Assembly: GCA_910588855.1 (NCBI GenBank)
Contig: CAJUSR010000009.1
Span: 1 to 64,000 of the forward strand
Direction: 5' to 3'
Source: an uncultured Kineothrix sp.
GTDB taxonomy: Bacteria > Bacillota > Clostridia > Lachnospirales > Lachnospiraceae
Length of the DNA: 64,000 nucleotides
Below are positions 53,626 through 62,562 of this stretch, one piece after another (position 1 is the stretch's first letter; the number at the start of each line of letters is the position of its first letter). Position numbers and translations under genes: made by a program. Below the pieces are notes generated by a model. The model saw only the letters and a list, made by a program, of their open reading frames with translations, had not been told where the DNA came from and searched no databases.

Positions 53626-55389
53626 TTATTTCAGCTCATTTGCCATTGTATAGAATTGGTAATAAACCCCTTTCTTTTCCAACAATTCCGTATGGTTCCC
53701 CTCCTCTACGATGCCTTTTTCTGTCAGGACAAGAATCCTGTCGGAATTTCGTATGCTCGACAATCTGTGGGCTATCGTCAATGTAGTCCTTCCTTCGGAG
53801 AGCCTTGCCAAAGACTTCGCTACGGCAAATTCGCTTTCATTGTCCAACGCCGACGTTGCTTCATCCAAAATAATAATCGGAGGATTTTTCAAAAATACGC
53901 GGGCAATGCTTATCCTCTGCTTCTGCCCCCCGGACAGCTTCACGCCGCGTTCCCCTACATAAGTATCATAGCCGTCCTTCAAATTTATAATAAACTCATG
54001 CGCCCCGGCACGCCTTGCCGCATCTATCACCTCTTCCTTCGATGCGCCCTGCCTTCCGTAAATAATATTTTCATAAATGGTTCCGGAAAAAAGATAGACA
54101 TCCTGCTGGACAATTCCTACATTTTGCCTCAGGCTCTTAAGCGTAAAATGCCGGATGTCTTCCCCGTCAATCAGAATCCTACCTTCCGTAACATCATAAA
54201 ACCTGGGAATCAGATTGCACAAAGTCGTCTTTCCTCCGCCCGACGGCCCGACAATCGCCACCTTTTCCCCATGCCGGATATTCAAATCCAATCCGGTAAA
54301 CACAATGTTGTGGTCATCCGGGTACTCAAAACTGACATTTTCAAACACAATATTCCCCTGGGTCTCCAACAGCTCCACCGCATCCGTTTCGTCGAAAATC
54401 TCAATATCAGCCTCCATAATCTGCAGGAAACGTTCAATCCCCGTCATTCCTCGTTGGAACTGCTCCGCAAATTCGATAATCCGCCGGATGGTAGCAATCA
54501 TTGTGGTCACATAGAGCATATAGGCTACCAAATCCCCCGGCGCAATCATCCCTTTCACCATAAAAATCCCGCCGGCCACCAACACCGTCAAATACATAAT
54601 ACCGTCAAACATCTTTGTCGTTGCCTGAAAAGCTGCCATATAACGGTAAGTCTCTTTTTTAATATCCAAAAACTGCCCGTTATCCTTCTCGAATTTTTTA
54701 TTCTCCGCCTCTTCATTGGTAAAAGCCTTTACCACTTTCTGCCCGAGCAAACTGTCTTCTATCCTTGCATTCAATTCCCCGATATGGTTTCTCTGCTTCC
54801 TGAATGCCCCTCTCATTTTAAAGTTCAATGACATACATACTGCCATCATTACCGGCACGACAAGGAAAATCAGAAGGGTAAGCGGAAGATGAATGCCCGC
54901 CAATATCACAAAAGCGATTAATATTTTAATCCCGGCAATAAAAAATTCCTCCGGGCAATGATGGGCAAATTCCGTCACGTCGAACAAATCGTTGGTAATC
55001 CGCCCCATAATCTGCCCTACTTTCGTATTATTATAGTAGGTATTGGAAAGCTGCTGTAAATGGAAGTATGCATCCCTACGCATATCCGTTTCAATCTTTG
55101 CCCCCATGACATGGCCCATATCCGCCATATAGTAGCTTGCCATCGTGTCAATAACGCGAAGCAAAAGATAAAGCAGCCCCAAGCCGCCGATTGTCCGTAC
55201 GGAAAGGTTCGCCAAACGGTACAGCCCCTCGTTCGTAATGTAACGCATAATAAGCGGCAGCGTCAACTCGCAAACCGTAGTCAACGCTGCGCAAAACAGG
55301 TCGAAAAATAACGTTTTCCTGTATGGTTTAAAGTACGGAACAAATCTTTTTAGCAGTTCTTTTGTCTTATATTGTCTGTTATTCATCAT
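53626..55389 (-). CDS. ABC exporter, fused permease-ATPase
   Basis: About 587 residues from the ATG after AGGAGAAAA. Six-helix transmembrane domain (about 15-320), then an ATPase domain with Walker A GPSGGGKTTLCNLIP, Q-loop VGIVQQDVYLFSG, signature LSGGQKQRISIARVFL, Walker B IILDEATSALD and H-loop IAHRLSSIR. It is a half-transporter of the lipid/drug exporter (MsbA/LmrA-like) class and probably works as a homodimer, because no second half lies next to it. Substrate unknown. Confidence 0.95.
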   Translation of the reverse strand: MMNNRQYKTKELLKRFVPYFKPYRKTLFFDLFCAALTTVCELTLPLIMRYITNEGLYRLANLSVRTIGGLGLLYLLLRVIDTMASYYMADMGHVMGAKIETDMRRDAYFHLQQLSNTYYNNTKVGQIMGRITNDLFDVTEFAHHCPEEFFIAGIKILIAFVILAGIHLPLTLLIFLVVPVMMAVCMSLNFKMRGAFRKQRNHIGELNARIEDSLLGQKVVKAFTNEEAENKKFEKDNGQFLDIKKETYRYMAAFQATTKMFDGIMYLTVLVAGGIFMVKGMIAPGDLVAYMLYVTTMIATIRRIIEFAEQFQRGMTGIERFLQIMEADIEIFDETDAVELLETQGNIVFENVSFEYPDDHNIVFTGLDLNIRHGEKVAIVGPSGGGKTTLCNLIPRFYDVTEGRILIDGEDIRHFTLKSLRQNVGIVQQDVYLFSGTIYENIIYGRQGASKEEVIDAARRAGAHEFIINLKDGYDTYVGERGVKLSGGQKQRISIARVFLKNPPIIILDEATSALDNESEFAVAKSLARLSEGRTTLTIAHRLSSIRNSDRILVLTEKGIVEEGNHTELLEKKGVYYQFYTMANELK

Positions 55390-55465
55390 TTTTCTCCTAT
55401 AATTTGAAGTCAATTATATCATAACCACATACTATAAAGCAAACAATAAAGGCAGGTGACACCGC

Positions 55466-56020
55466 TTGTTTTTATCCATTTCAAAATTAATACTGCTGAT
55501 TATCGCCCTTTCCGCCGACGCATTTACCGCCGGTTTTGCATACGGTGCAGATAAAGTAAAAATCCCTCCTTTCTCTGCCGTAATTGTGGCCGCCCTATCG
55601 GATTTGCTTCTCATTTCCTCCCTTTTCTTAGGAAACCTTTTCAAAGCATATATCCCTCCTTCCGCCACATCCTTTTTATCCTTTACTATTTTGTTTGTTC
55701 TTGCCTTGGTAAAAATTTTTGACAGCTCCCTCAAAAAAACAATCAAGGAAGCAAACTGCGACGACGTAGACATCTTATCCCCGACAGAAGCCCTTTCCCT
55801 CGGGTTCGCCCTCTCCGCTGACAGCGCTGCAGCCGGCATAGGGGCGGCCTCCCTGGATTTCCCCCTTCCGCTGACTGCCGTTCTTACCTTTCTTATCGGC
55901 CTAATGGCTATCTGCGGCGGCAGCTTTCTGGGACGTCTTCTGGCTTCCAAATCAGCATTTAATTTTTCAGTTGTCGGAGGGTTCCTGCTTCTTTTTTTAG
56001 CGTTCTCCAAATTAATCTGA
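55466..56020 (+). CDS. ytaF: YtaF-type sporulation membrane protein (MntP-like fold)
   Basis: This 184-residue protein has six hydrophobic segments in two similar halves: LILLIIALSADAFTAGFAYG near the start and LSLGFALSADSAAAGIGAAS at the start of the second half. The repeated LSADxxxAG words are the signature of the MntP/YtaF family of small transporters. YtaF is associated with sporulation in Bacillus, and the ion is uncertain. A TTG start is used, with AGGTGA upstream. It is the only plus-strand gene in this part, divergent from the ABC exporter gene and convergent with the P-type ATPase gene. Confidence 0.88.
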   Translation: MFLSISKLILLIIALSADAFTAGFAYGADKVKIPPFSAVIVAALSDLLLISSLFLGNLFKAYIPPSATSFLSFTILFVLALVKIFDSSLKKTIKEANCDDVDILSPTEALSLGFALSADSAAAGIGAASLDFPLPLTAVLTFLIGLMAICGGSFLGRLLASKSAFNFSVVGGFLLLFLAFSKLI

Positions 56021-56081
56021 CAGGGTTCAGGCACCAAAAACCCTGTCCTTATACATTATCGACAGATTTTTGATGCCTGAA
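56019..56081 (+). terminator. terminator with two alternative hairpins between convergent genes
   Basis: GACAGGGTT (56019-56027) pairs with AACCCTGTC (56039-56047). Alternatively TTCAGGCA (56026-56033) pairs with TGCCTGAA (56074-56081). The two folds overlap and exclude each other. Confidence 0.6.
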
Positions 56082-56086
56082 TTAAT

Positions 56087-58933
56087 TTACAAAAATTTTT
56101 CTTCGCTTCCTTTTTCTCCGTTCCAACGCCATTCCGCTGCATAAGTAACCATATTGCCTCTGCCCTCTCCTTCGGCAAATCCGGCATGCTCATCCAGTTC
56201 CTTATTTTCTCCAAAAAGTACAGGTGTTTCATATCCCGCAGCGCTATCCCTGTCCAGAAAGCCCTTTTGTTTCTCCTCACTCCCCCGTTCCGCAATTCCG
56301 CCAATCAAAAGAAGTTCATGTACCGCCAAAGGCATGGCAGAAAGAGCCGCCAGCCATCCCCATTCCTGCAGGGAGAGCTGTACCGTTCCAAACAGAGCGA
56401 CAAAATAAGGGATTTCCGTTACCAAAGCCTGCAGCCCAATCCCTGCCGCACAGGCAAAAATCATGGAACGGTTTGAAAAATGATTCATTTTAAATACAGA
56501 TTTATTCACATCCCGCATACCGATTGCATGGACAAGCTGGCTCATCCCCAGTACCGTAAAAGCATGCGTCTGGGCTTTGTTCAGCAAATCCGGGATACCA
56601 AGCATAACGGTTAGATTGTGCAAGTTAACCGGCAGACCTTGTTTTACCAGGGCCCCATATGGCACTTGCAGGAACGCCGTAATGCTGATAGCGGCAATCA
56701 CTCCCCCATAACAAAGCGTGCAGGCAAGCCCACCATGAGCAAAAAGGTTCTCATCGCTTTTCCTCGGTTTCTGCCGCATCAGCTCCCCACCGTCGTTTTC
56801 ATCCACGCCCAAAGCCAATGCGGGGAAAGAATCTGTAATCAGATTAATCCATAAAATATGGCTGGCCTTAAGCGGAGAAGGAAATCCGGCAAGAATAGCC
56901 ACAAGCATGGTAATAATTTCCCCAAAGTTAGAAGAAAGCAGAAAAAGGATAGCTTTCCTGATATTTTCATAAATCCCCCTCCCCTCTTCAATTGCTTTTC
57001 TTATGGTTGCAAAATTATCATCGGTAAGAATCATATCCGATGCATTTTTCGCCACATCCGTACCGTTCATCCCCATAGCTATCCCGATGTCCGCCGCTTT
57101 TAACGAGGGGGCATCGTTCACCCCGTCACCTGTCATGGCAACTATTTTCCCCTTTTTCTTTAGAGCGTTTACTATTTTTACTTTATGTTCCGGCGATACT
57201 CTAGCGTATACCCTTATGCGTTCCGCCCTTTCGTCAAACTCTGCATCCCCCATTTTATCCAGTTCGCTGCCGCTGATACATTCCTGCCTGCTGCCTGCAA
57301 TCCCCAATTCCTTCGCAATCGCATAAGCGGTATCCACATGGTCGCCCGTAATCATGACCGTATCTACACCCGCCCCTCGAAATGCCCTTACCGCCTCCGC
57401 CGCTTCCGGCCTTGCCGGATCCATCATCCCCACCAAGCCTACAAAGGTAAGTTCCCTTTCTTCTGCCTCCGCTGCATCTTCCCGCATTGCCACCGCCAAC
57501 ACCCGGAGCGCTTCCGCCGACATCTGCCCTGCCGCATTCAAAATCTCCCTTTTGGACGATTCCGTCAAAGCAGCCTTCCTCCCACGGGATAACAGATATT
57601 TGGAGTTCTTCAAGACTTCTTCCGTTCCTCCTTTCGTATAAGACACCCTGCCATTTGCGCTTTTATGTAAGGTAGTCATCATCTTCCGGTCGGAGTCGAA
57701 TGCTTTTTCTCCTATCCTTGGATAAGCTTTCTCCACTTCTTCCCTTCTCATCCCGTACTTATCCGCCAAATCCAAAAGCGCCAGTTCCGTAGGGTCGCCA
57801 ATCCGGCTTCCCTGCCCGATTATCCCATCGTTGCAAAGTATACAGCCAAGCAACAGTTCTTTATGCCTTCCCGCATCCACCTTGTCTGCCGCAAAAACCC
57901 TTCCTTCCGCATAACATTTTTTTACTGTCATCCGGTTCTGCGTCAAGGTTCCTGTCTTATCCGAGCAGACTACATTTACTGCCCCTAATGTTTCTACAGA
58001 CGGAAGTTTACGAATAATCGTATTTACTTTCACCATTCTCGACACACTTAAAGCAAGCACAATGGTAACAATTGCCGGAAGCCCTTCCGGCACAGCCGCC
58101 ACTGCCAGTGAAATCGCTGTCAGCAGCATATCCCCCACATCCCTCTTTTGCAGCACCGCCACGAAAAATAAAAAGACACAGATAAACACGGCCAAAACGC
58201 TTAATACTTTCCCTAAATCTGCCAGCCTTTTTTGAAGAGGGGTCAGTTCTTCCTTCGCCTCACTAATCATACCGGCAATATGCCCAATCTGGGTTTCCAT
58301 CCCTGTAGCCACTACAACCCCTTCCCCCCGTCCGTAAGTCACGTTCGTGGACATATATGCCATATTTTTACAATCCCCGATATCCTCTTTCCTTCTTGCC
58401 AAATATCCTGCATCTTTATCCACCGGCACGGATTCACCGGTCAAAGCGGACTCTTCTATTTTTAAGCTCATTGTCTTGGTAAGGCGCAAATCTGCCGGCA
58501 CCTGCCGTCCCGCCTCCAAACAGACTACATCCCCCGGCACCAGCTCTTTTGCCGGAATCTCCATCTGCCTTCCTCCCCTTTTCACAATCGCATGGGGGCT
58601 TGTCAGTTTTTTCAACGCCTCAATCGCCTTCCTCGCCTTCCCTTCCTGCACCACCCCCACGAACGCATTTACCGTTATTACCGCCACAATAATCATGGCA
58701 TCTTCCATTTCCCCCAAAAACAAAGATATGGCAGTGGCTACAAAAAGAATAAAAATCAACGGGTCATTTAATTGCTCCAAAAATAAGGCAATCTTCGTCT
58801 TCTCCTTTTTTTCTTTCAGCAGATTTTCCCCATACTGCTTCAGCCGCCCTTCCGCTTCCCCGCGGCTCAACCCCTTTTCCGTATCACATTTCAAAATTTG
58901 CCCGACTTCCCGGACTTGCTTATTCTCATACAT
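56087..58933 (-). CDS. calcium-translocating P-type ATPase (PMCA/SERCA-like)
   Basis: A 948-residue transporter expected to export Ca2+ using ATP. The actuator loop ALTGES (163-168), PEGLPA (282-287) in the fourth helix, phosphorylation site SDKTGTLT with Asp325, the ATP-site lysine segment and hinge GDGVNDAPSLKAADIG are all present; ten membrane helices are expected. The C-terminal 75 residues after the last helix (AERGSEEKQKGFLDRDSAAG onward) are unrelated to known pumps by eye. The start is set by GGAGG at good spacing and by the leader repeat. Confidence 0.94.
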   Translation of the reverse strand: MYENKQVREVGQILKCDTEKGLSRGEAEGRLKQYGENLLKEKKEKTKIALFLEQLNDPLIFILFVATAISLFLGEMEDAMIIVAVITVNAFVGVVQEGKARKAIEALKKLTSPHAIVKRGGRQMEIPAKELVPGDVVCLEAGRQVPADLRLTKTMSLKIEESALTGESVPVDKDAGYLARRKEDIGDCKNMAYMSTNVTYGRGEGVVVATGMETQIGHIAGMISEAKEELTPLQKRLADLGKVLSVLAVFICVFLFFVAVLQKRDVGDMLLTAISLAVAAVPEGLPAIVTIVLALSVSRMVKVNTIIRKLPSVETLGAVNVVCSDKTGTLTQNRMTVKKCYAEGRVFAADKVDAGRHKELLLGCILCNDGIIGQGSRIGDPTELALLDLADKYGMRREEVEKAYPRIGEKAFDSDRKMMTTLHKSANGRVSYTKGGTEEVLKNSKYLLSRGRKAALTESSKREILNAAGQMSAEALRVLAVAMREDAAEAEERELTFVGLVGMMDPARPEAAEAVRAFRGAGVDTVMITGDHVDTAYAIAKELGIAGSRQECISGSELDKMGDAEFDERAERIRVYARVSPEHKVKIVNALKKKGKIVAMTGDGVNDAPSLKAADIGIAMGMNGTDVAKNASDMILTDDNFATIRKAIEEGRGIYENIRKAILFLLSSNFGEIITMLVAILAGFPSPLKASHILWINLITDSFPALALGVDENDGGELMRQKPRKSDENLFAHGGLACTLCYGGVIAAISITAFLQVPYGALVKQGLPVNLHNLTVMLGIPDLLNKAQTHAFTVLGMSQLVHAIGMRDVNKSVFKMNHFSNRSMIFACAAGIGLQALVTEIPYFVALFGTVQLSLQEWGWLAALSAMPLAVHELLLIGGIAERGSEEKQKGFLDRDSAAGYETPVLFGENKELDEHAGFAEGEGRGNMVTYAAEWRWNGEKGSEEKFL

Positions 58934-59013
58934 ACTTCCCTCCGTTTCTGCACGGCTTTTGCGCATAACCAATTCGGCTTACAAGTTTGTGGATGCCGCA
59001 CAAACACAAACTT
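58934..59013 (-). promoter_or_regulatory. structured 5' leader repeat, copy 3
   Basis: Minus strand: AAGTTTGTG, TTGTGCGGC, CACAAACTT, GCCGTGCAG in the same order as the other copies. Changes in the second word (CTGCGCGGC to TTGTGCGGC) and last word (GCCGCGCAG to GCCGTGCAG) are tolerated as G-U pairs. AAAGG-ATG just upstream opens a frame containing SLCLCGIHKLVS. Confidence 0.7.
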
Positions 59014-59113
59014 GCGGATTTCATCCTTTGCTTGTACTTTGTCCTATGCTTTTATATGCTTGTACGGCAGGAAATATGATTGGGCAAATAATTTTTGCAT
59101 GATGAAAAGGAAG

Positions 59114-59140
59114 CTTATTTCCTCTACGTGGGGCTGTGTA
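59114..59140 (+). repeat. partial repeat A (3' end only)
   Basis: CTTATTTCCTCTACGTGGGG followed by CTGTGTA matches the last third of repeat A and abuts the complete copy at 59141. Confidence 0.7.
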
Positions 59141-59230
59141 ATCGAGTAGGGAAGATTCATCTTCCCCTACTCGCTGCGCGCCCCGTGTTCCGCATAGTGG
59201 CTTATTTCCTCTACACGGGGCTGTGCATAA
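59141..59230 (+). repeat. interspersed hairpin repeat A, copy 3
   Basis: ATCGAGTAGGGAAGA-TTCA-TCTTCCCCTACTCG, then the GCGCGCCCCGTGT/ACACGGGGCTGTGC stem around CCGC-ATAGTGG. It is nearly identical to copy 1 over 90 bp. Confidence 0.88.
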
Positions 59231-59321
59231 AAAAGAGTTGGCCGCTGGGCCAACTCGCCAAGAATTGCTTTGCAATTCTTGTTGGTTTTCCACAACGCTG
59301 TGGCGTAATTTCCTATTATGT
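59231..59321 (+). repeat. string of small hairpins with repeat-family trailer
   Basis: GAGTTGGCC-GCT-GGGCCAACTC, AAGAATTGC-TTT-GCAATTCTT and CCACAACG-CTGTGG follow one another and end in TTTCCTATTATGTAAAAAA, the same trailer type as repeats B and C. Confidence 0.65.
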
Positions 59322-59408
59322 AAAAAAGTGTCTTCGACACTTCATGAAGAACCTTCGGTTCTTCTCCAATCTATGTCCTTCTGGCGAAGGACTTTCCTAT
59401 ATGGCAAA
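59322..59408 (+). repeat. interspersed hairpin repeat B, copy 4
   Basis: AAGTGTC-TTC-GACACTT and GAAGAACC-TTC-GGTTCTTC hairpins, GTCCTTCTGGCGAAGGAC, and the TTTCCTATATGGCAAAAAA trailer. Confidence 0.88.
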
Positions 59409-59539
59409 AAAGAATCCTGCAAGCAGGACTCTCCGCCTGCGGCGGGTCGCGGCAGCGACATGTTTCCCCTCCGCCGCAGTGCGATTATTGTTTTTTACCA
59501 TATGGTAAAAAACCGCCGATAGTTTTTTACTATCGGCGG
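59409..59539 (+). repeat. interspersed repeat C, copy 2, with palindrome and terminal hairpin
   Basis: AGAATCCTGC/GCAGGACTCT and GCGGC/GCCGC hairpins, then a perfect 22-bp palindrome (59491-59512, TTTTTTACCAT and its complement), then CCGCCGATAGT-TTTTT-ACTATCGGCGG (59513-59539). Confidence 0.75.
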
Positions 59540-59615
59540 CTACTCTATCCTTTCCTTTCTAATCGCTCAATCAATCAGTGACAATCTATGTGAAAGTTTT
59601 CTTTTTTAATTTTTA

Positions 59616-59750
59616 TCAGGCAGTGCGGACACTGCCATCTATTCCCGGCGGTGCGCCCCTTCTAAACCAATGAAGTGACCTTGAAATACCCGGTTGCGTC
59701 ATCATGCGACCAAAATCAGTATCCGATAAATGTTTTTTAAGTTTTACCAT
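59616..59750 (-). CDS. 44-residue small protein candidate
   Basis: The frame MVKLKKHLSDTDFGRMMTQP continues GISRSLHWFRRG and ends GIDGSVRTA. It has an excellent ribosome-binding site (AAAGGAGG, 9 nt before ATG) and sits alone in a 970-bp gap rich in repeats. Codon use looks protein-like. No family recognised; composition is basic and soluble, with no signal peptide. Possible identities are a regulatory small protein, a peptide precursor, or the end of a decayed gene. An AT-rich region upstream (59780-59900) could hold its promoter. Confidence 0.5.
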   Translation of the reverse strand: MVKLKKHLSDTDFGRMMTQPGISRSLHWFRRGAPPGIDGSVRTA

Positions 59751-59918
59751 ACCGAGTCCTCCTTTCTTCATGATTTTTCCGTTTCTATCTTTATTCGTTT
59801 TCTCTCTTCTTTTCTTCTATGTTGATATTATATAATATATTTTTATATTTTGCAAGTATTTTCTGAAATTTATAAGAAAAAATTTTAATTAAGAGAAATC
59901 TTTTTTATTAAAAACCCA

Positions 59919-59947
59919 TTGACTTTTGCCTCTAAAAATGCTATTAT
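59919..59947 (+). promoter_or_regulatory. tRNA-Leu promoter
   Basis: TTGACT (59919-59924), 17-bp spacer, TATTAT (59942-59947), 38 bp before the mature tRNA 5' end. Confidence 0.75.
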
Positions 59948-59985
59948 ATTTTTCGCGGCATGGAAAGTACATATCCAATGCACAT

Positions 59986-60069
59986 GCGGAAGTGTCGGAA
60001 TTGGCAGACGAGCAAGACTAAGGATCTTGTGACCATTAGGTCGTGTGGGTTCAAGTCCCATCTTCCGCA
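59986..60069 (+). tRNA. tRNA-Leu (anticodon AAG)
   Basis: Acceptor stem GCGGAAG/CTTCCGC with discriminator A at 60069; D stem TCG/CGA with the usual GAATTGGCAGA loop; anticodon stem CAAGA/TCTTG around loop CTAAGGA (anticodon AAG); long variable arm GACC-ATTA-GGTC diagnostic of class II; T arm GTGGG-TTCAAGT-CCCAT. CCA is not encoded. It reads CUU (and with inosine CUC/CUA). A strong terminator follows. Confidence 0.95.
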
Positions 60070-60095
60070 TTGGTTAAAAGTGTGGGAAACCTTGA
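60050..60095 (+). repeat. attachment-site-like direct repeat, left copy (tRNA 3' end)
   Basis: The 46 bp beginning TTCAAG in the T loop and ending GGGAAACCTTGA recur at 63584-63629 with four mismatches. This is the pattern of att sites made by integration into a tRNA 3' end. Confidence 0.75.
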
Positions 60096-60118
60096 TTTTA
60101 CTAAGGTTTCCCCATTTT
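60084..60118 (+). terminator. tRNA-Leu terminator
   Basis: GGGAAACCTT (60084-60093) pairs perfectly with AAGGTTTCCC (60103-60112), then CATTTTTGTTTTTG. Confidence 0.9.
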
Positions 60119-60195
60119 TGTTTTTGTATGGCTAGAAATTTCATTTCCTTATACTTCCTACTGGAAAGTTCATACTTTTTAATCACTTTAAGAAA

Positions 60196-60640
60196 CTATT
60201 CTTTAATAATGATTACATCAATGCTTGATATGTCCATGTTCACAATTTCTGAATCAGCATAATAAGTATTCCATACCCACTGTAGTTTGGTTGCATTCGC
60301 CTTTGAGGTATCAACCTCCTTATATTTTAGCCACTCTGGATATAAGGCTTTCATTGTTCGAGGATTCTCTTTTTGCTCCTGTATGCCTTTATAATATTTA
60401 ATTATGCACTTTTCAAGGTCCTCTCTGCATGTTTTGGCAATCATCTTTTTACCATTAGGTTTACTTTCACCGGGCAGTTTTGTTTTATACCGTCCGTCTG
60501 TTGCTGGTCATATCTTACAGAATTGTTCGTATTGTTCTAAAATTTCTTTATTCTTCATAATTTCATTTTTTTCAACACATCAACTAAATTTATTATACCA
60601 TTCTTAACAGCCTCTTCAAAGGCCAGTTTTTCTTGAATAC
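60196..60640 (-). pseudogene. tyrosine integrase, N-terminal remnant
   Basis: Reading the minus strand, one frame gives KLAFEEAVKNGIINLVDVLK at the upstream edge. A second frame starts MKNKEILEQYEQFCKI, is broken by TGA, and continues PATDGRYKTKLPGESKPNGK, KKMIAKTCREDLEKCIIKYY, ALYPEWLKYKEVDTSKANAT. This is the DNA-binding N-terminal part of clostridial tyrosine integrases; the catalytic domain is missing, ending at 60196. Its position 126 bp from the tRNA 3' end is where the integrase of a tRNA-targeting element belongs. Confidence 0.65.
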
Positions 60641-60803
60641 TTAAACTCAAACTTCATAGCAAACTCCTCTCCGCATATGTTGTGCATAAAAAATTGAATA
60701 GACTTCTCCATTCGATAATATGCATTTTACTATAATAGAGAGATAGTGCAATAGAAAAACTGCACTACCTCAATAAAAATTGTATTACCTAAAAATTTTT
60801 ATT

Positions 60804-61645
60804 TTAGAATGGTACAGGAATAGCAAGTTTACCTCTTAGATTGTGAAATCCTTTTAGATTCCACAACTGTACATAGGAAACCCACTGCACGGAAGAATCT
60901 GTTTCAACAGGTCCTTGCCTCATTGCAATAAATCTTTTACCCGTATGCTGATACACAGGTAAAAGTGCTTCTTCATCGCTCGCAGCACATTGATACATTT
61001 CCCAAATTCCGCCTGTAAATCGTCTACAAAATGCGGTATATGTTTCAGGATTGTCTGTTTGATCGTCTACATACTGCTGTTCAAATCGGTTATTACTTAT
61101 CAAAATAATAGTGTTCGATATGTTAAATTTATTTTCGTACCGGCATGGCAACTTTGTAATCTTGTTATCTAAGAGATTCAACATTTGCTGTATAGAAAGC
61201 TGGCTGTAAAACTCATCAAACAGAAGAACACTGTTATTTCTGTAATCATCAAATTTCATATCATATTTTAGATTTGTGATTTGAGATACTCGTTTTTCCT
61301 TGTGAGTTGGTATGCTTAACAACAGAATCGCCATTTATAAATTTATTATACCGTTTTTGCTCAAAAGCTGCTAATAATGCTACCTTATGTGTTGTGGCAA
61401 AGTGAATATCCCTTGCTACCACTTCTTCCCACGAATCAAAGTGCCCTAAAACATAGTCAAGTTTATCTTGTGAGGACATATTTAATTCAATCTCTTTTCT
61501 ATACCCTTTTCAATGTTTGAACGGTTCAAAACTGCCCAATTCCTGCATAGGCTACTACCAAGCGGCTTTTCTATGTACTGTCTTGCTTCCGCAGGAGAGC
61601 CATACCGCCTGTCTATATGAGTCCCTGTCAGTTTCTTTTAAATCG
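60804..61645 (-). pseudogene. CRESS-type rolling-circle Rep protein, degenerate
   Basis: Three minus-strand pieces follow one another. First the HUH endonuclease end, GTHIDRRYGSPAEARQYIEK, with the YxxK-type catalytic Tyr (about 61570-61640). Then a linker piece (SSQDKLDYVLGHFDSWEEVV, 61261-61479). Then the superfamily 3 helicase core from RVSQITNLKYDMKFDDYR, with Walker B VLLFDEFY and the motif C region TIILISNN, followed by EQQYVDDQ, ending at 60804. The Walker A segment is missing and the pieces are in different frames; the extreme N-terminus is gone. This is the Rep type of bacterial CRESS-like plasmids. Confidence 0.7.
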
Positions 61646-61662
61646 TACTGAAAATGGAACGA

Positions 61663-62562
61663 TCAAACTAAAGCAGTACAAATATATTCTTTCATCAGTT
61701 CAAATCTGTCCGCTCCATGTCCTAAATTAACAGAAACCTTTAACATAGCCTCTTTAACACATAAACCGTTCTCACGATACTCTTTATATTTTTGTGTTGC
61801 GTATGCCTTTTTGCAAGTGTGGAAAGCACCGTTTTGAATTGGAATATTATTTTTCTTAATTTCTCTTCTGAAAGCCTGTTCTAAAGACTGATGTTAAATG
61901 GGGCAGATTCTTCCTTGCTCCTTTTCTTTTATCTGCTCTAAAATCTGTTTTTGCTTTTCTGTTTCCGCTAGAATGAAGCGGCTTCTTTTCCCTTTGCTGT
62001 CTACAATGGAAATACCGTTGCTTTTGATATCTTCAAATTTCAGTTTTGCACATTCCTCAGCTCTTAACCCGAAATGATAAGATAGGGTAAGTGCTTTTTT
62101 CAGATTTTGGTTATTTGTACTCTTTATAAGTATTTTAAAGTCATTTTGCAATAACATAACTTTCCTTATCTTTCCACCGCCATTTTTAGAACTTGCAGGA
62201 ACAACCGCACAGCCATACTTAACATCACAATGATATTTTGTATTGACACATTTTTCTAATTTCCGAAGCATGGCACCATATTGATTTAAGGATAATTGGC
62301 TACATATTTCTGTCTTTAAGTTCAAAAAACATTGTATATGCTCTGCTTGAATGTCGCTTACTTTATGTACTTCTGGATATACCTCTCGCATATAATTTGT
62401 AAAATTAGCAGATAAATCTACCAGATTACTTCTTGATGAATAAGAATATATTTTATCGGTATTTTTGATACCGTTTGCTTTATCTGCATGTTTATCCATA
62501 CTTTCTTTAAAACTGTTATTGATTGCCTGTAAAAACTGATATTTTAAATTTCTCCTTGCCAT
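61663..62562 (-). pseudogene. tyrosine recombinase with an internal TAA stop
   Basis: From MARRNLKYQFLQAINNSFKE (AAGGGGGA upstream) one frame runs 299 codons, interrupted once by TAA at about 61894. Before it: the core-binding domain and box I ALTLSYHFGLRAEECAKLKF. After it, in the same frame: FHTCKKAYATQKYKEY and VSVNLGHGADRFELMKEYI with the LGH box and a candidate nucleophile Tyr. So it was a complete tyrosine recombinase, now cut before the C-terminal catalytic residues. It adjoins the Rep remnant. Confidence 0.75.

Noticed and set aside
53656..54831. 391-codon plus-strand open frame
   Set aside because: It is antisense to the ABC exporter, whose motifs are intact on the minus strand.
55432..56037. 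201-codon minus-strand frame opposite ytaF
   Set aside because: Arg/Lys/Pro-rich shadow of a membrane-protein gene.
59021..59293. 90-codon minus-strand frame over the repeat cluster
   Set aside because: It translates repeat A and its partial copy; the same peptide arises from copy 2 near 13300, so it is repeat-derived, not a gene.
9691..59539. possible CRISPR array from recurring palindromic repeats
   Set aside because: The repeats are widely separated, of unequal length and lack regular spacers; no cas genes are present.
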